A stretch of 34,746 nucleotides of DNA from an uncultured Veillonellaceae bacterium (lineage in GTDB: Bacteria > Bacillota > Negativicutes > Veillonellales > Megasphaeraceae). The notes below the pieces were generated by a model. It did not search any database, was not told where the DNA came from, and saw only the letters and a program-made list of their open reading frames with translations. Location of the stretch: the NCBI GenBank assembly GCA_900546795.1, contig UREG01000011.1, forward strand, positions 1 through 34,746. Direction: 5' to 3'. Below, in pieces: positions 16,292 through 23,908 of this stretch. Position numbers and translations under genes: made by a program. How positions within the stretch are numbered: position 1 is the first letter of the stretch; every line of letters starts with the position of its first letter.

Positions 16292-17077
16292 TTAAATCAG
16301 TTTATTTTCCTGTAGTTTAGATACTAATACAGCAACAGCTGCTTCCGCATCTTCCTCCTGAATCAACAGACCCTGGGAACGCTGAGACGGCGTATGAATC
16401 CCTTTTACTTTCGTTGGCGAACCTTTTAGTCCGATCCTTTCCGGATCCACATCTAAATCAGCGGCAGTCCACACGGGAATTTCTTTTTTCTTTGCTTTCA
16501 TTTTCCCTTTTATGCTTGGGAACCGCGGTTCGTTGAGGTCCTTTACCGCTGTCAATAAAACGGGAAGCGTGGTCTCAATAATTTCATATCCTTCTTCATG
16601 CTCCCGTTTTACCCGTATCGTCGTACCTTCTACATCCACGGCCGCGGCATAGGTGATTTGCGGAATGTCTAATGCTTCTGCGATTTGCGGCCCCACTTGC
16701 GCCGTATCTCCATCGATAGCCTGTTTTCCGCAGAAAATAATATCAAATTTACCCAATTTTTCGATAGCTTTTGCCAAAGTATAACTTGTTGCCAATGTAT
16801 CTGCTCCGCCAAATACTCGGTCACTGACCAAATACGCTTCATCGGCGCCAATTGCCAAGCATTCCCGCAAAGCCTCTTTCGCTTGTTCCGGCCCCATAGA
16901 AAGAACCACAACACGTCCGCCATGCTTTTCTTTCAGCTTCAGCGCTTCTTCCAATCCATTTTTATCAAACGGATTTACGATATTTGGCACTCCGGCTCTA
17001 ATTACCGTATTGGTTTCTGGATTTATTTTTACTTCTGCTGTATCCGGCACTTGTTTGATACACACTAAAATTTCCAT
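16292..17077 (-). CDS. etfB: Electron transfer flavoprotein subunit beta
   Basis: EtfB is about 261 residues. It starts MEILVCIKQVPDT and carries the DGDTAQVGPQIAEALDIPQI motif and the conserved AVKDLNEPRFPSIKGKMKAK segment. The frame extends 15 codons further upstream (GTG-like start at 17122), but GGAGG lies seven bases before the ATG at 17077, and the family begins at this methionine. The etfB-etfA order and the touching stop and start codons are standard. A promoter with TAAAAT lies about 60 bases upstream. Confidence 0.96.
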   Translation of the reverse strand: MEILVCIKQVPDTAEVKINPETNTVIRAGVPNIVNPFDKNGLEEALKLKEKHGGRVVVLSMGPEQAKEALRECLAIGADEAYLVSDRVFGGADTLATSYTLAKAIEKLGKFDIIFCGKQAIDGDTAQVGPQIAEALDIPQITYAAAVDVEGTTIRVKREHEEGYEIIETTLPVLLTAVKDLNEPRFPSIKGKMKAKKKEIPVWTAADLDVDPERIGLKGSPTKVKGIHTPSQRSQGLLIQEEDAEAAVAVLVSKLQENKLI

Positions 17078-17139
17078 GTATAAGCCTCCTCTGCATGGAT
17101 GACGATACTCGCTCCGCCACACACGTTTGTATTATTCTT

Positions 17140-17169
17140 ATTTTACCATATTCATTTATAAATTCTCAA
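17140..17169 (-). promoter_or_regulatory. Probable sigma-A-type promoter for etfBA
   Basis: TTGAGA (17169-17164) and TAAAAT (17145-17140) on the minus strand are 18 bases apart. The start would lie near 17133, giving a leader of about 55 bases before etfB. Confidence 0.6.
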
Positions 17170-17258
17170 GATTTGCCAATTTATCTATACAACAAAAAAG
17201 ATATATACCGTACATAATAACCTATGCACAGCATATATCATTTTGCAGAGTATGCTCC

Positions 17259-17900
17259 TCATTTTACAGCAAATAAGTTCGTACCGCGTTCACTCTCATA
17301 TTGTTTCACAAGTTTATAGAACGTCGTTTTCTTTAAATTACATCGCGTCATAGCCTCTTTCGCTGTAATCTCTCCTTGCCGCCATTCGCTCCAGGCTGCG
17401 ATAAACGCTTCCGTAATTTCTTCCGGCGGCCGCCCCAGACGCGTATTTCGGCTAAATGCCGCTGCAATTCCTTCCGATTGACGGCGGCGGCGGTATTTTT
17501 TTTCCTGCTGCGATTCTACAGACAGCATTTCCAGAAGCAGCACATGCAGCACGTCCCACATCGTTTTTTCCATATCGCCAAACTGAGGATAGGCCATTAA
17601 CGTAGTGGGAATGTCTAAAATGCGCACCGTCACCCCTTTGCGATAAAAAGCCAGCACCGTTTTTCGGATATCTTCTTTTGTACCGCCTATGCTGTATAGC
17701 GTTTGAAAATATATTTCATCGCCTGACTGCACTCGGCGCAGCAATTCTTGAATACCCGGCCGTTCCACTGTACGGCCATCTACTCTATCAACCGTAATGC
17801 ACTCTTCCGGTATTTCATATTCTTTCAATTCGGCAATCTGCCGGTCTATAAATTTCTCTTTTGGACTTACTTTGACATAACCATATACATGGCCCTTCAA
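17259..17900 (-). CDS. Serine recombinase/resolvase-like protein with degenerate active site
   Basis: The 213-residue protein aligns by eye with small serine recombinases of the gamma-delta resolvase type: N-terminal GYVKVSPKEKFIDRQ (Ser12 at the nucleophile position), TVDRVDG (Asp38), ERPGIQELLRRVQSGDEI (Arg47), a long helix around 108-140, a basic hinge and a C-terminal helix-turn-helix (LGRPPEEITEAF to KKTTFYKLVKQY). With a constant offset of two from gamma-delta resolvase, Arg8 is Lys10, Asp67 is Tyr69, Arg68 is Ser70 and Arg71 is Gly73. Strand exchange is therefore doubtful and a DNA-binding role more likely, which is inference. An in-frame TGA lies just upstream, so the start is the TTG at 17900. 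No repeats or insertion element surround it. Confidence 0.8.
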   Translation of the reverse strand: MKGHVYGYVKVSPKEKFIDRQIAELKEYEIPEECITVDRVDGRTVERPGIQELLRRVQSGDEIYFQTLYSIGGTKEDIRKTVLAFYRKGVTVRILDIPTTLMAYPQFGDMEKTMWDVLHVLLLEMLSVESQQEKKYRRRRQSEGIAAAFSRNTRLGRPPEEITEAFIAAWSEWRQGEITAKEAMTRCNLKKTTFYKLVKQYESERGTNLFAVK

Positions 17901-17916
17901 TCCTACTCATCCCTTC

Positions 17917-17926
17917 TATGGCCATA
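17917..17926. promoter_or_regulatory. Palindrome before the recombinase-like gene
   Basis: TATGGCCATA is a perfect ten-base palindrome about 17-26 bases before the TTG start. It falls between a weak possible -35 (TTGTCA) and the ribosome site, where an autoregulatory operator could be placed. This is suggestive only. Confidence 0.3.
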
Positions 17927-17945
17927 TAGACCTACTGACAAAACA

Positions 17946-17971
17946 GAAGCCATCCGAAAACAGATGGCTTC
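17946..17971 (-). terminator. Intrinsic terminator after the coaD-linked coiled-coil gene
   Basis: GAAGCCATC (17946-17954) and GATGGCTTC (17963-17971) form a nine-base stem with an eight-base loop. On the minus strand TGTTTTGTC follows. It stands just after the stop codon and ends the long DUF512-to-coaD operon. Confidence 0.8.
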
Positions 17972-17975
17972 ACTA

Positions 17976-18425
17976 TTATTTACCGCTGTTCGTAAGGCTG
18001 TTTCGGTTCTGCCGAATACTTTCCAATGTTTTTTCCAAAGTACCTTCAATGTATTTCAATACATCAGCAGCATAGGTAATCGAGCTGTTTTTAAGTTCTT
18101 CTGACGACTGGTTTGCATTGCTGATAATCTGGTTTGCTTGTTCCTGCGCCTGACGCACCATTTCGCTTTCTTCGGTAATTTTAGCAATATGGTCTTTTGC
18201 CTGAGCTACGAGGCTGTCTGCATGTCTCTGCGCATCTGCTAAAATTTTTTCTTTTTCCATAACTACTTTATGGGCTTCGTCCATTTCAAGCGGCAAAGAC
18301 TCTTTAATTTCATCCAAAATCTGCATGAGTTCATCTTCTTCTACCATGCGCTTATCAGAAAACGGTACTTTCGACGAGTTTAAAATCGCATTTTCCAAAT
18401 TTTCCAATAATTTGTCTGTTTTCAT
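17976..18425 (-). CDS. Coiled-coil protein of unknown function, linked to coaD
   Basis: The protein has about 149 residues, is highly charged and is mostly helical. A long stretch (about 45-115) has a heptad-like pattern with KVVMEKEKILADAQRHADS and AQEQANQIISNANQS, resembling the DivIVA-like or ATP synthase b/H-subunit-like proteins often annotated beside coaD in Firmicutes. There are no catalytic motifs. A GTG at 18434 is in frame, but GGGGTGG lies five bases before the ATG at 18425, which is taken as the start. It is the last gene of the operon; a role in cell division or envelope scaffolding is only a guess. Confidence 0.75.
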   Translation of the reverse strand: MKTDKLLENLENAILNSSKVPFSDKRMVEEDELMQILDEIKESLPLEMDEAHKVVMEKEKILADAQRHADSLVAQAKDHIAKITEESEMVRQAQEQANQIISNANQSSEELKNSSITYAADVLKYIEGTLEKTLESIRQNRNSLTNSGK

Positions 18426-18436
18426 TGTATCCACCC

Positions 18437-18928
18437 CTATTTTTGTATTCTATTGATATATTTTTCTTTTAAACGTTCTTCTACATAGGCTGGAACTAAC
18501 CCCGCTACTTCGCCGCCAAAACATGCCAGCTCCCGAATCCCCGTTGAGCTGACAAAAGAATATTGATTGTTCGTCATAATAAAAGCTGTTTCCATTTCAG
18601 GGTCCACTTTTTTTATCAATAACGCCCGCTGGAATTCATATTCAAAGTCGCTCAAAGCGCGAAGTCCGCGAATAATTAAAGAACAATCTTTTTGCCTTGC
18701 ATATTCATTTAAAAGGCCGCTGAAAAAATCGACTTCTATATTCGGAATATGAGCGGTAGTTACCCGAAGCATATCCGCCCGTTCTTCCATCGAAAAAAGC
18801 GGTTTTTTATTTGGATTTTGAAATACTGCTACGATAAGTTTATCTACTAACTTGCTGCTACGTTCAAAAATATCTATATGCCCGTTAGTTACAGGATCAA
18901 AACTCCCCGGACAAATGCCTATACGCAT
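18437..18928 (-). CDS. coaD: Phosphopantetheine adenylyltransferase
   Basis: CoaD joins 4'-phosphopantetheine and ATP to form dephospho-CoA, the penultimate step of coenzyme A synthesis. The 163-residue protein has the nucleotidyltransferase motif GSFDPVTNGH near the N-terminus, the RGLRALSDFEYE segment and SFVSSTGIRELA, which corresponds to the second ATP-binding motif. The length is typical. The start overlaps the end of rsmD by ten bases, and the rsmD-coaD pairing is common in bacteria. Confidence 0.98.
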   Translation of the reverse strand: MRIGICPGSFDPVTNGHIDIFERSSKLVDKLIVAVFQNPNKKPLFSMEERADMLRVTTAHIPNIEVDFFSGLLNEYARQKDCSLIIRGLRALSDFEYEFQRALLIKKVDPEMETAFIMTNNQYSFVSSTGIRELACFGGEVAGLVPAYVEERLKEKYINRIQK

Positions 18929-19488
18929 GGTTCTGTCTCACCTTCTGCATGTTTGTTTTTAAAAAAGCTGATGATGGTATCGCCGTATTCCTTAACTCTA
19001 AACAGCATCAAGTTTTCCGGTACGCTGACGGGTTCTTTTTTTGTATGCTCTATGATCAGAATACCGTCCTGCGCCAGCAGCTGCTTTTCTGACACGATAT
19101 CTGCCACCGGCTGAACGAACCCTTTTTCGTACGGAGGATCCGCAAAAATATAGTCAAACCGACTATCCTTTACCGTCCGTAAATACTGATACACATCTTT
19201 TTTAATGATAACACACTCGGCCTCAAATCCGCAATAAATTATATTGTCTAAAATAATTTTTCCCGTTCGGTGTTCAACTAGAACCGCCTTTTCAGCTCCC
19301 CGGCTCACAGACTCTAAACCTAATGCACCGGTACCTGAAAATAAGTCTAATACGTTCGTGCCAGAAAAGCCATAATTTTCCAGTATGTTAAACAGGCTCT
19401 CTTTAATTCGATCTTGTGTCGGCCGCGTCAGCATTCCTTTTGGTGTCTTCAGCCGCTTTCCCCGCGCTCTTCCCGCTATGATTCTCAT
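18919..19488 (-). CDS. rsmD: 16S rRNA (guanine966-N2)-methyltransferase RsmD
   Basis: RsmD methylates G966 of 16S rRNA with SAM as donor. The 189-residue protein opens with MRIIAGRARGKRL, has the SAM-binding motif NVLDLFSGTGALGLES and the catalytic ADPPY (motif DPPY). The length fits the family. It overlaps gpsA by four bases (ATGA) and coaD by ten, so translation is probably coupled through all three. Confidence 0.97.
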   Translation of the reverse strand: MRIIAGRARGKRLKTPKGMLTRPTQDRIKESLFNILENYGFSGTNVLDLFSGTGALGLESVSRGAEKAVLVEHRTGKIILDNIIYCGFEAECVIIKKDVYQYLRTVKDSRFDYIFADPPYEKGFVQPVADIVSEKQLLAQDGILIIEHTKKEPVSVPENLMLFRVKEYGDTIISFFKNKHAEGETEPCV

Positions 19489-20483
19489 CTTGTTTCCACC
19501 TGTTTCTTCCGCTCCATCAGTTCATTGACAGCCTGCTGCGGAGTATTGCCGCAGTACAGTACCTCAAAAAGCTTCTCTGTAATCGGCATAGGAATGTTTT
19601 TTTCCTTTGCAATATGGTAGACAATATCCGTTGCCCGTACCCCTTCTATTACCATATTAGTTCCTTTTTGTATTTCTTCAATCGTTTTACCCTGACTCAA
19701 CGCAATGCCGGCAGTCCGATTACGGCTGTGCGGGCTCATGCAGGTTGCAATCAAATCGCCCATTCCCGCCAATCCCATAAACGTATCCGGCTTTGCTCCG
19801 AAATGCACGCCAAATCGTTTAATTTCCGCCAATCCCCGCGTGATCAGAGCGGCTTTAGTATTATCGCCGTATCCTAATCCGGTAATAATCCCCGTACAAA
19901 GCGCTATGATATTTTTTAATGCGCCTGCATATTCAACTCCAATCATATCCTCATTCCGATATGCACGAAATGTCGGCAGCATATATGCTTCCTGGACCTT
20001 TTCCACAGCAGCTGCATTCATTCCGGCGATCACGGTTGCACTGGGCTGCCCGATTCCCACCTCTTCTGCATGATTTGGCCCGGAAAGCACGCAGATATTT
20101 TGGGTGATATGCCCCACAATATCGCTTACTGATTCCGACAAGCGCCGACCAGTCCCCTGCTCCAAACCTTTAGCAGTAAGCACTACTATCGTTTCCTCCT
20201 GAAGAAAAGGAAGCAGCTGTTTTGCCGCATCGGCAATTCCATGAGAAGGGGCCGCCAAAATAATCATGTCCGCGCCATAAAATACAGCGTTCATATCATG
20301 AGAAATAAAGAGATGATTCGGAAGCACTACGTTTGGCAAATACTTTTTATTGATTCTGGACTCAGAAAGTTCTTCAGCAAACGCTTCATTTCGGGCATAC
20401 ATCGATATGGACGCGTGTTTCGAAGCAAGCTGCACAGCCATTGCAGTTCCCCAGCTTCCAGTTCCATATATTGCTATTTTCAT
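19485..20483 (-). CDS. gpsA: Glycerol-3-phosphate dehydrogenase [NAD(P)+]
   Basis: GpsA reduces dihydroxyacetone phosphate to sn-glycerol-3-phosphate, the backbone of phospholipids. The 332-residue enzyme starts with the Rossmann loop GTGSWGTAMAVQLA, contains the catalytic-lysine region GALKNIIALCTGI and the substrate motif GLAGMGDLIATC with SRNRTAG. Its product feeds the plsY acyltransferase encoded just upstream, 13 bases away, which makes functional sense of the operon. Confidence 0.98.
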   Translation of the reverse strand: MKIAIYGTGSWGTAMAVQLASKHASISMYARNEAFAEELSESRINKKYLPNVVLPNHLFISHDMNAVFYGADMIILAAPSHGIADAAKQLLPFLQEETIVVLTAKGLEQGTGRRLSESVSDIVGHITQNICVLSGPNHAEEVGIGQPSATVIAGMNAAAVEKVQEAYMLPTFRAYRNEDMIGVEYAGALKNIIALCTGIITGLGYGDNTKAALITRGLAEIKRFGVHFGAKPDTFMGLAGMGDLIATCMSPHSRNRTAGIALSQGKTIEEIQKGTNMVIEGVRATDIVYHIAKEKNIPMPITEKLFEVLYCGNTPQQAVNELMERKKQVETR

Positions 20484-20496
20484 GGTGTTCCTCCTG

Positions 20497-21147
20497 CTAT
20501 TTTTGTATACGCTCTACTTTCAGCTCTTTTCCAGCCAGCAACCGCTTTATATTATCTTTATGCTTATATATTACAAAGAAAGCTGCAACGAGCCCAAAGC
20601 CAATCATTTCCACAGGCTCGCCAAACGCATACATCAAAATCGGAACCAAACCAGCACCTACTACGGAACCTAGTGAGACATATTTAGTACAGGCAACAAT
20701 AAGCGCCCAAACCAAAAATACGATCAAAGAAATCATAGGCGCTAAACAAATCATAACGCCCAAACCGGTAGCAACGCCTCGGCCGCCTGAAAATTTCAAA
20801 AATACAGAAAAGTTATGGCCTAAAATAGCAGCAATCCCACCGGCTATCATCATCGGTATCGTTTCATATTGATTTGCCAGCCACAATGCAGGCATATATT
20901 CGATGATAATATACTCCACCATAATATATCCCAAGTAGGTGCCTAACGCACCTTTAGCAGCGTCGCAGATAAAGACGGCCAAACCGCCTATTTTCCCCAG
21001 CACACGGTATGCATTAGTCGCTCCAATATTCCGGCTTCCATACAGCCGCAGATCCGTTCCATAAAAATATTTTCCTATCAGCAAACCCGAAGGAATCGAA
21101 CCTAAAAAATAGGAAGCGATCACTACCATAATATAGGCGGCAATCAT
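20497..21147 (-). CDS. plsY: Acyl-phosphate:glycerol-3-phosphate acyltransferase PlsY
   Basis: PlsY transfers an acyl group from acyl-phosphate to glycerol-3-phosphate in the membrane. The 216-residue protein has several membrane segments and the three conserved motifs: GSIPSGLLIG with GSRNIGATNAYR, the FSGGRGVATGLG phosphate loop, and a GAGLVPILMYAF-type third segment. The start overlaps the der stop by four bases. Together with gpsA and plsC elsewhere in the window it covers glycerol-3-phosphate to phosphatidate. Confidence 0.97.
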   Translation of the reverse strand: MIAAYIMVVIASYFLGSIPSGLLIGKYFYGTDLRLYGSRNIGATNAYRVLGKIGGLAVFICDAAKGALGTYLGYIMVEYIIIEYMPALWLANQYETIPMMIAGGIAAILGHNFSVFLKFSGGRGVATGLGVMICLAPMISLIVFLVWALIVACTKYVSLGSVVGAGLVPILMYAFGEPVEMIGFGLVAAFFVIYKHKDNIKRLLAGKELKVERIQK

Positions 21148-22475
21148 AATTCATCTCCATCTTTTTTACCGCGCAGGATCAGCCGTATTGGCGTTCCTTC
21201 AAATCCGAAAGATTCTCTCAAACGGTTTTCCAAAAAGCGCATATACGAAAAATGCATCAGTTCCGGCTCATTTACAAATAAAATAAACGTCGGCGGCTGC
21301 ACACTCGCCTGCGTCATATAATAGATCTTCAGCATACGTCCCGCTTTAGACGGCGCTGGATTTACAAGCTGTGCGTCGGTAACAAGCTGATTCAGTACGC
21401 TGGTCGAAATACGCATATTCTGCTGCTCAGAAACATATTTGATTAAATCTGCCAACCGATGAATACGCTGTTTCGTCAATGCCGATGCATACAAAATCGG
21501 AGCATATTGCAAAAATCCTAGTTCATCACGAATGTCTTCTGTAAATCGGAGCGATGTTTTGCTGTCCTTCTCTACTAAATCCCATTTATTTACGACAATG
21601 ATACAGCCTTTTCCCGCCTCATGAGCATAACCAACAATCTTCTTATCCTGTTCCGTTACACCATCTACGGCATCCAGCACAAGTACAACAACATCTGCCC
21701 GATCGATCGAACGGAGAGAACGCACAATACTGTATCTTTCAATCGGCTGGTCGATCTTAGATTTTCTTCTCATGCCGGCTGTATCAATAAGAACGAATTT
21801 AGAATCGCCCTGCGACCAATGCGTATCGATAGAATCTCTCGTCGTGCCAGCTACATCGCTGACAATAACCCGCTCTTGTCCCAGCAATGCGTTGACCAAA
21901 GAAGATTTACCGACATTTGGCCGCCCTATCATCGCAACATAAATCACATCTTCTTCTTTCGTTTCTACAGGGATATGATTGATATGCTCCAATACCGTAT
22001 CCAACAAATCGCCCATATTCATTAAGTTTACAGCCGAAATACCAATAGGATCTCCCAGTCCTAACGAATAAAATTCATAAATATTAGCTTCCTGGTTAAC
22101 ACTGTCTATCTTATTAACAGCTAAAACAACCGGCTTGCCCGAAGTCCGCAAAATATTGGCTACTTCTTCATCCTGCGCCGTTACGCCTTCTTTTCCATCT
22201 ACCACAAAAATAATAACGTCAGCTTCTTCTATTGCCAACTTTGCCTGATACCGCATGGATAAAGAAATCTTATTTTCCGCATTTTCAAACTCGATCCCAC
22301 CGGTATCAATAAGAGTAAATTCTTTGCCCAACCATTCTCCGTCAAAATAAATGCGGTCCCTCGTCACGCCGGGAAAGTCTTCCACTATGGATATTTTCTT
22401 TTTTACTATCGCATTAAAAAGAGTTGATTTGCCAACGTTTGGCCGGCCCACTACCGCTATCAGAGGTTTATACAT
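21144..22475 (-). CDS. der: Ribosome assembly GTPase Der (EngA)
   Basis: Der is an essential GTPase of 50S ribosome maturation with two GTPase domains in tandem. In the 443-residue protein, domain 1 shows GRPNVGKSTLFNAI, DFPGVTRD, DTGG and NKID; domain 2 shows GRPNVGKSSLVNALLG, DTAGMRRKSKID and NKWD. A KH-like domain forms the last 80 or so residues and is the RNA-binding part. It follows the DUF512 gene by ten bases and overlaps plsY by four. Confidence 0.98.
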   Translation of the reverse strand: MYKPLIAVVGRPNVGKSTLFNAIVKKKISIVEDFPGVTRDRIYFDGEWLGKEFTLIDTGGIEFENAENKISLSMRYQAKLAIEEADVIIFVVDGKEGVTAQDEEVANILRTSGKPVVLAVNKIDSVNQEANIYEFYSLGLGDPIGISAVNLMNMGDLLDTVLEHINHIPVETKEEDVIYVAMIGRPNVGKSSLVNALLGQERVIVSDVAGTTRDSIDTHWSQGDSKFVLIDTAGMRRKSKIDQPIERYSIVRSLRSIDRADVVVLVLDAVDGVTEQDKKIVGYAHEAGKGCIIVVNKWDLVEKDSKTSLRFTEDIRDELGFLQYAPILYASALTKQRIHRLADLIKYVSEQQNMRISTSVLNQLVTDAQLVNPAPSKAGRMLKIYYMTQASVQPPTFILFVNEPELMHFSYMRFLENRLRESFGFEGTPIRLILRGKKDGDEL

Positions 22476-22485
22476 CTCTTATCCC

Positions 22486-23775
22486 TCACTTTACTTCATA
22501 TAAATATTTTTTTAAATCTCCGGCAAAATCACATACCTGAACCGGGAAAGGCATCACTTTTTCAAATTCTTCCAAGGTCATGCCATCTAAAAATACTGGT
22601 TCGCCTTTGCGAAGCATCACGCCCGGAATAACCAGCACATCAGCATCGACATCACGAATCTGGTTCATTATATCTCCTGCAGTCACCAAACCTGTAACCG
22701 TAATCGATTCTCCAAAAAAATGATTTTTTATAGGAATTACTGTTACTTCATGCGGCGTATCCTGCACTACATCCTGTACAAATGGGGCTGCTGCCGTTCC
22801 TGTAACGACAGCAACTTTTTTCTTTTTAATGTCATCGGCTTTCACTTCAGTGTGCTTCCACTCTTCAGCAAAATAACGCATCATGCCAATACCATCTTCC
22901 AGCTGAGGATATCCATCATACCATTCGTCTGCAGGAACTTCTTTTCCTGCCTTGATATAAAATTCATCCGCTAAGTACGCAAACGTCGTACCTTCCTTTT
23001 CTCTCATTTTATTTTGAAATTCCTCGGCAATCGCAATCGTTTCTCTCGCACATTCCTCTGTAACCGGCGATAACGCATACAGTCCGTCCCGATGCTGCGT
23101 CATTCCCAGCGGCACAATAGCTACTGACTGCGCTGCCGGATATAAACCTGCCAAGTCAGACAAGGTCCTTTTCAGTTCTTCTTTATCATTATATCCAGGA
23201 CACAGTACAATCTGACAATGGAACTCGATGCCCATATCCACAAGACGCTGCAAATCACACATAATCTGTGCCGCTCTTGGCTGACGCATCATCTTTTGCC
23301 GCAGGTCACCATTCGTCGAATGAACAGATACATACAACGGACTCAAATGATACTGCTGTATACGTTTATAATCTGCGTCCGTCATATTTGTAAGCGTAAT
23401 ATAGTTGCCATACAAAAAGGACATTCGATAGTCGTCATCCCGCACATATAAGGAATCTCTCAGCCCTTTCTGCATTTGGTCGATAAAACAAAAAATACAG
23501 TGATTTGCACACTGTCGAATTGAATCAAACACCGCACTTTCCAATTCCAAACCTAAATCTTCATCAAACCTTTTTTGGAAATAATGCTCTACTTTTTTTC
23601 CTTTTGATTCTGTTACCAAATGAATTTGCTCATCGGCAGCAGCAAAACTGAGCTCAATAAGATCACGAACCTTAGTCCCATTTACAGATATGATTTTATC
23701 TCCTGGTGTCACGCCATGCTGAGCCGCCAAACTGCCTGGCTTCACATTAGCAATAATACCTTTTGTTTCTTTCAT
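22486..23775 (-). CDS. DUF512 family putative radical SAM protein with PDZ-like domain
   Basis: The 429-residue protein begins with a PDZ-like segment (IIANVKPGSLAAQHGVTPGD, about residues 8-27). Next comes a cluster CANHCIFCF near residue 90 that matches the CxxxCxxC iron-sulfur motif of radical SAM enzymes, then the DUF512 C-terminal region. Members of this family sit next to der in many Firmicutes and cyanobacteria; the reaction is unknown. It is the first gene of the der-plsY-gpsA-rsmD-coaD operon. AGGAG lies six bases before the ATG and a promoter a little further upstream. Confidence 0.92.
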   Translation of the reverse strand: MKETKGIIANVKPGSLAAQHGVTPGDKIISVNGTKVRDLIELSFAAADEQIHLVTESKGKKVEHYFQKRFDEDLGLELESAVFDSIRQCANHCIFCFIDQMQKGLRDSLYVRDDDYRMSFLYGNYITLTNMTDADYKRIQQYHLSPLYVSVHSTNGDLRQKMMRQPRAAQIMCDLQRLVDMGIEFHCQIVLCPGYNDKEELKRTLSDLAGLYPAAQSVAIVPLGMTQHRDGLYALSPVTEECARETIAIAEEFQNKMREKEGTTFAYLADEFYIKAGKEVPADEWYDGYPQLEDGIGMMRYFAEEWKHTEVKADDIKKKKVAVVTGTAAAPFVQDVVQDTPHEVTVIPIKNHFFGESITVTGLVTAGDIMNQIRDVDADVLVIPGVMLRKGEPVFLDGMTLEEFEKVMPFPVQVCDFAGDLKKYLYEVK

Positions 23776-23810
23776 TTTTAACTCCTATTCTATTTCATAC
23801 TTCTATTCAT

Positions 23811-23839
23811 TTTATATTGTAACATATATAGGAATACAA
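23811..23839 (-). promoter_or_regulatory. Probable promoter of the DUF512-der-plsY-gpsA operon
   Basis: TTGTAT (23839-23834) and TATAAA (23816-23811) on the minus strand are 17 bases apart, between the terminator of the ispH operon and the DUF512 start. The predicted leader is about 30 bases. Confidence 0.6.
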
Positions 23840-23870
23840 AAAAATAGTAAATAGAACAAGAAAGAAAAAG

Positions 23871-23897
23871 AAAAACCGAGCCTTTAGCTCGGTTTTT
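23871..23897 (-). terminator. Intrinsic terminator after ispH-rpsA
   Basis: AAAAACCGAGC (23871-23881) and GCTCGGTTTTT (23887-23897) form an 11-base stem with a five-base loop, followed on the minus strand by TTTTTCTTTTTC. It ends the scpA-to-ispH operon. Confidence 0.93.
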
Positions 23898-23908
23898 CTA
23901 GTTTTAAA

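Noticed and set aside
17259..17975. Mobile element or integron-like structure around the recombinase-like gene
   Set aside because: No flanking inverted repeats, target duplications, attachment sites or partner genes were seen, and neighbouring genes are standard housekeeping operons.
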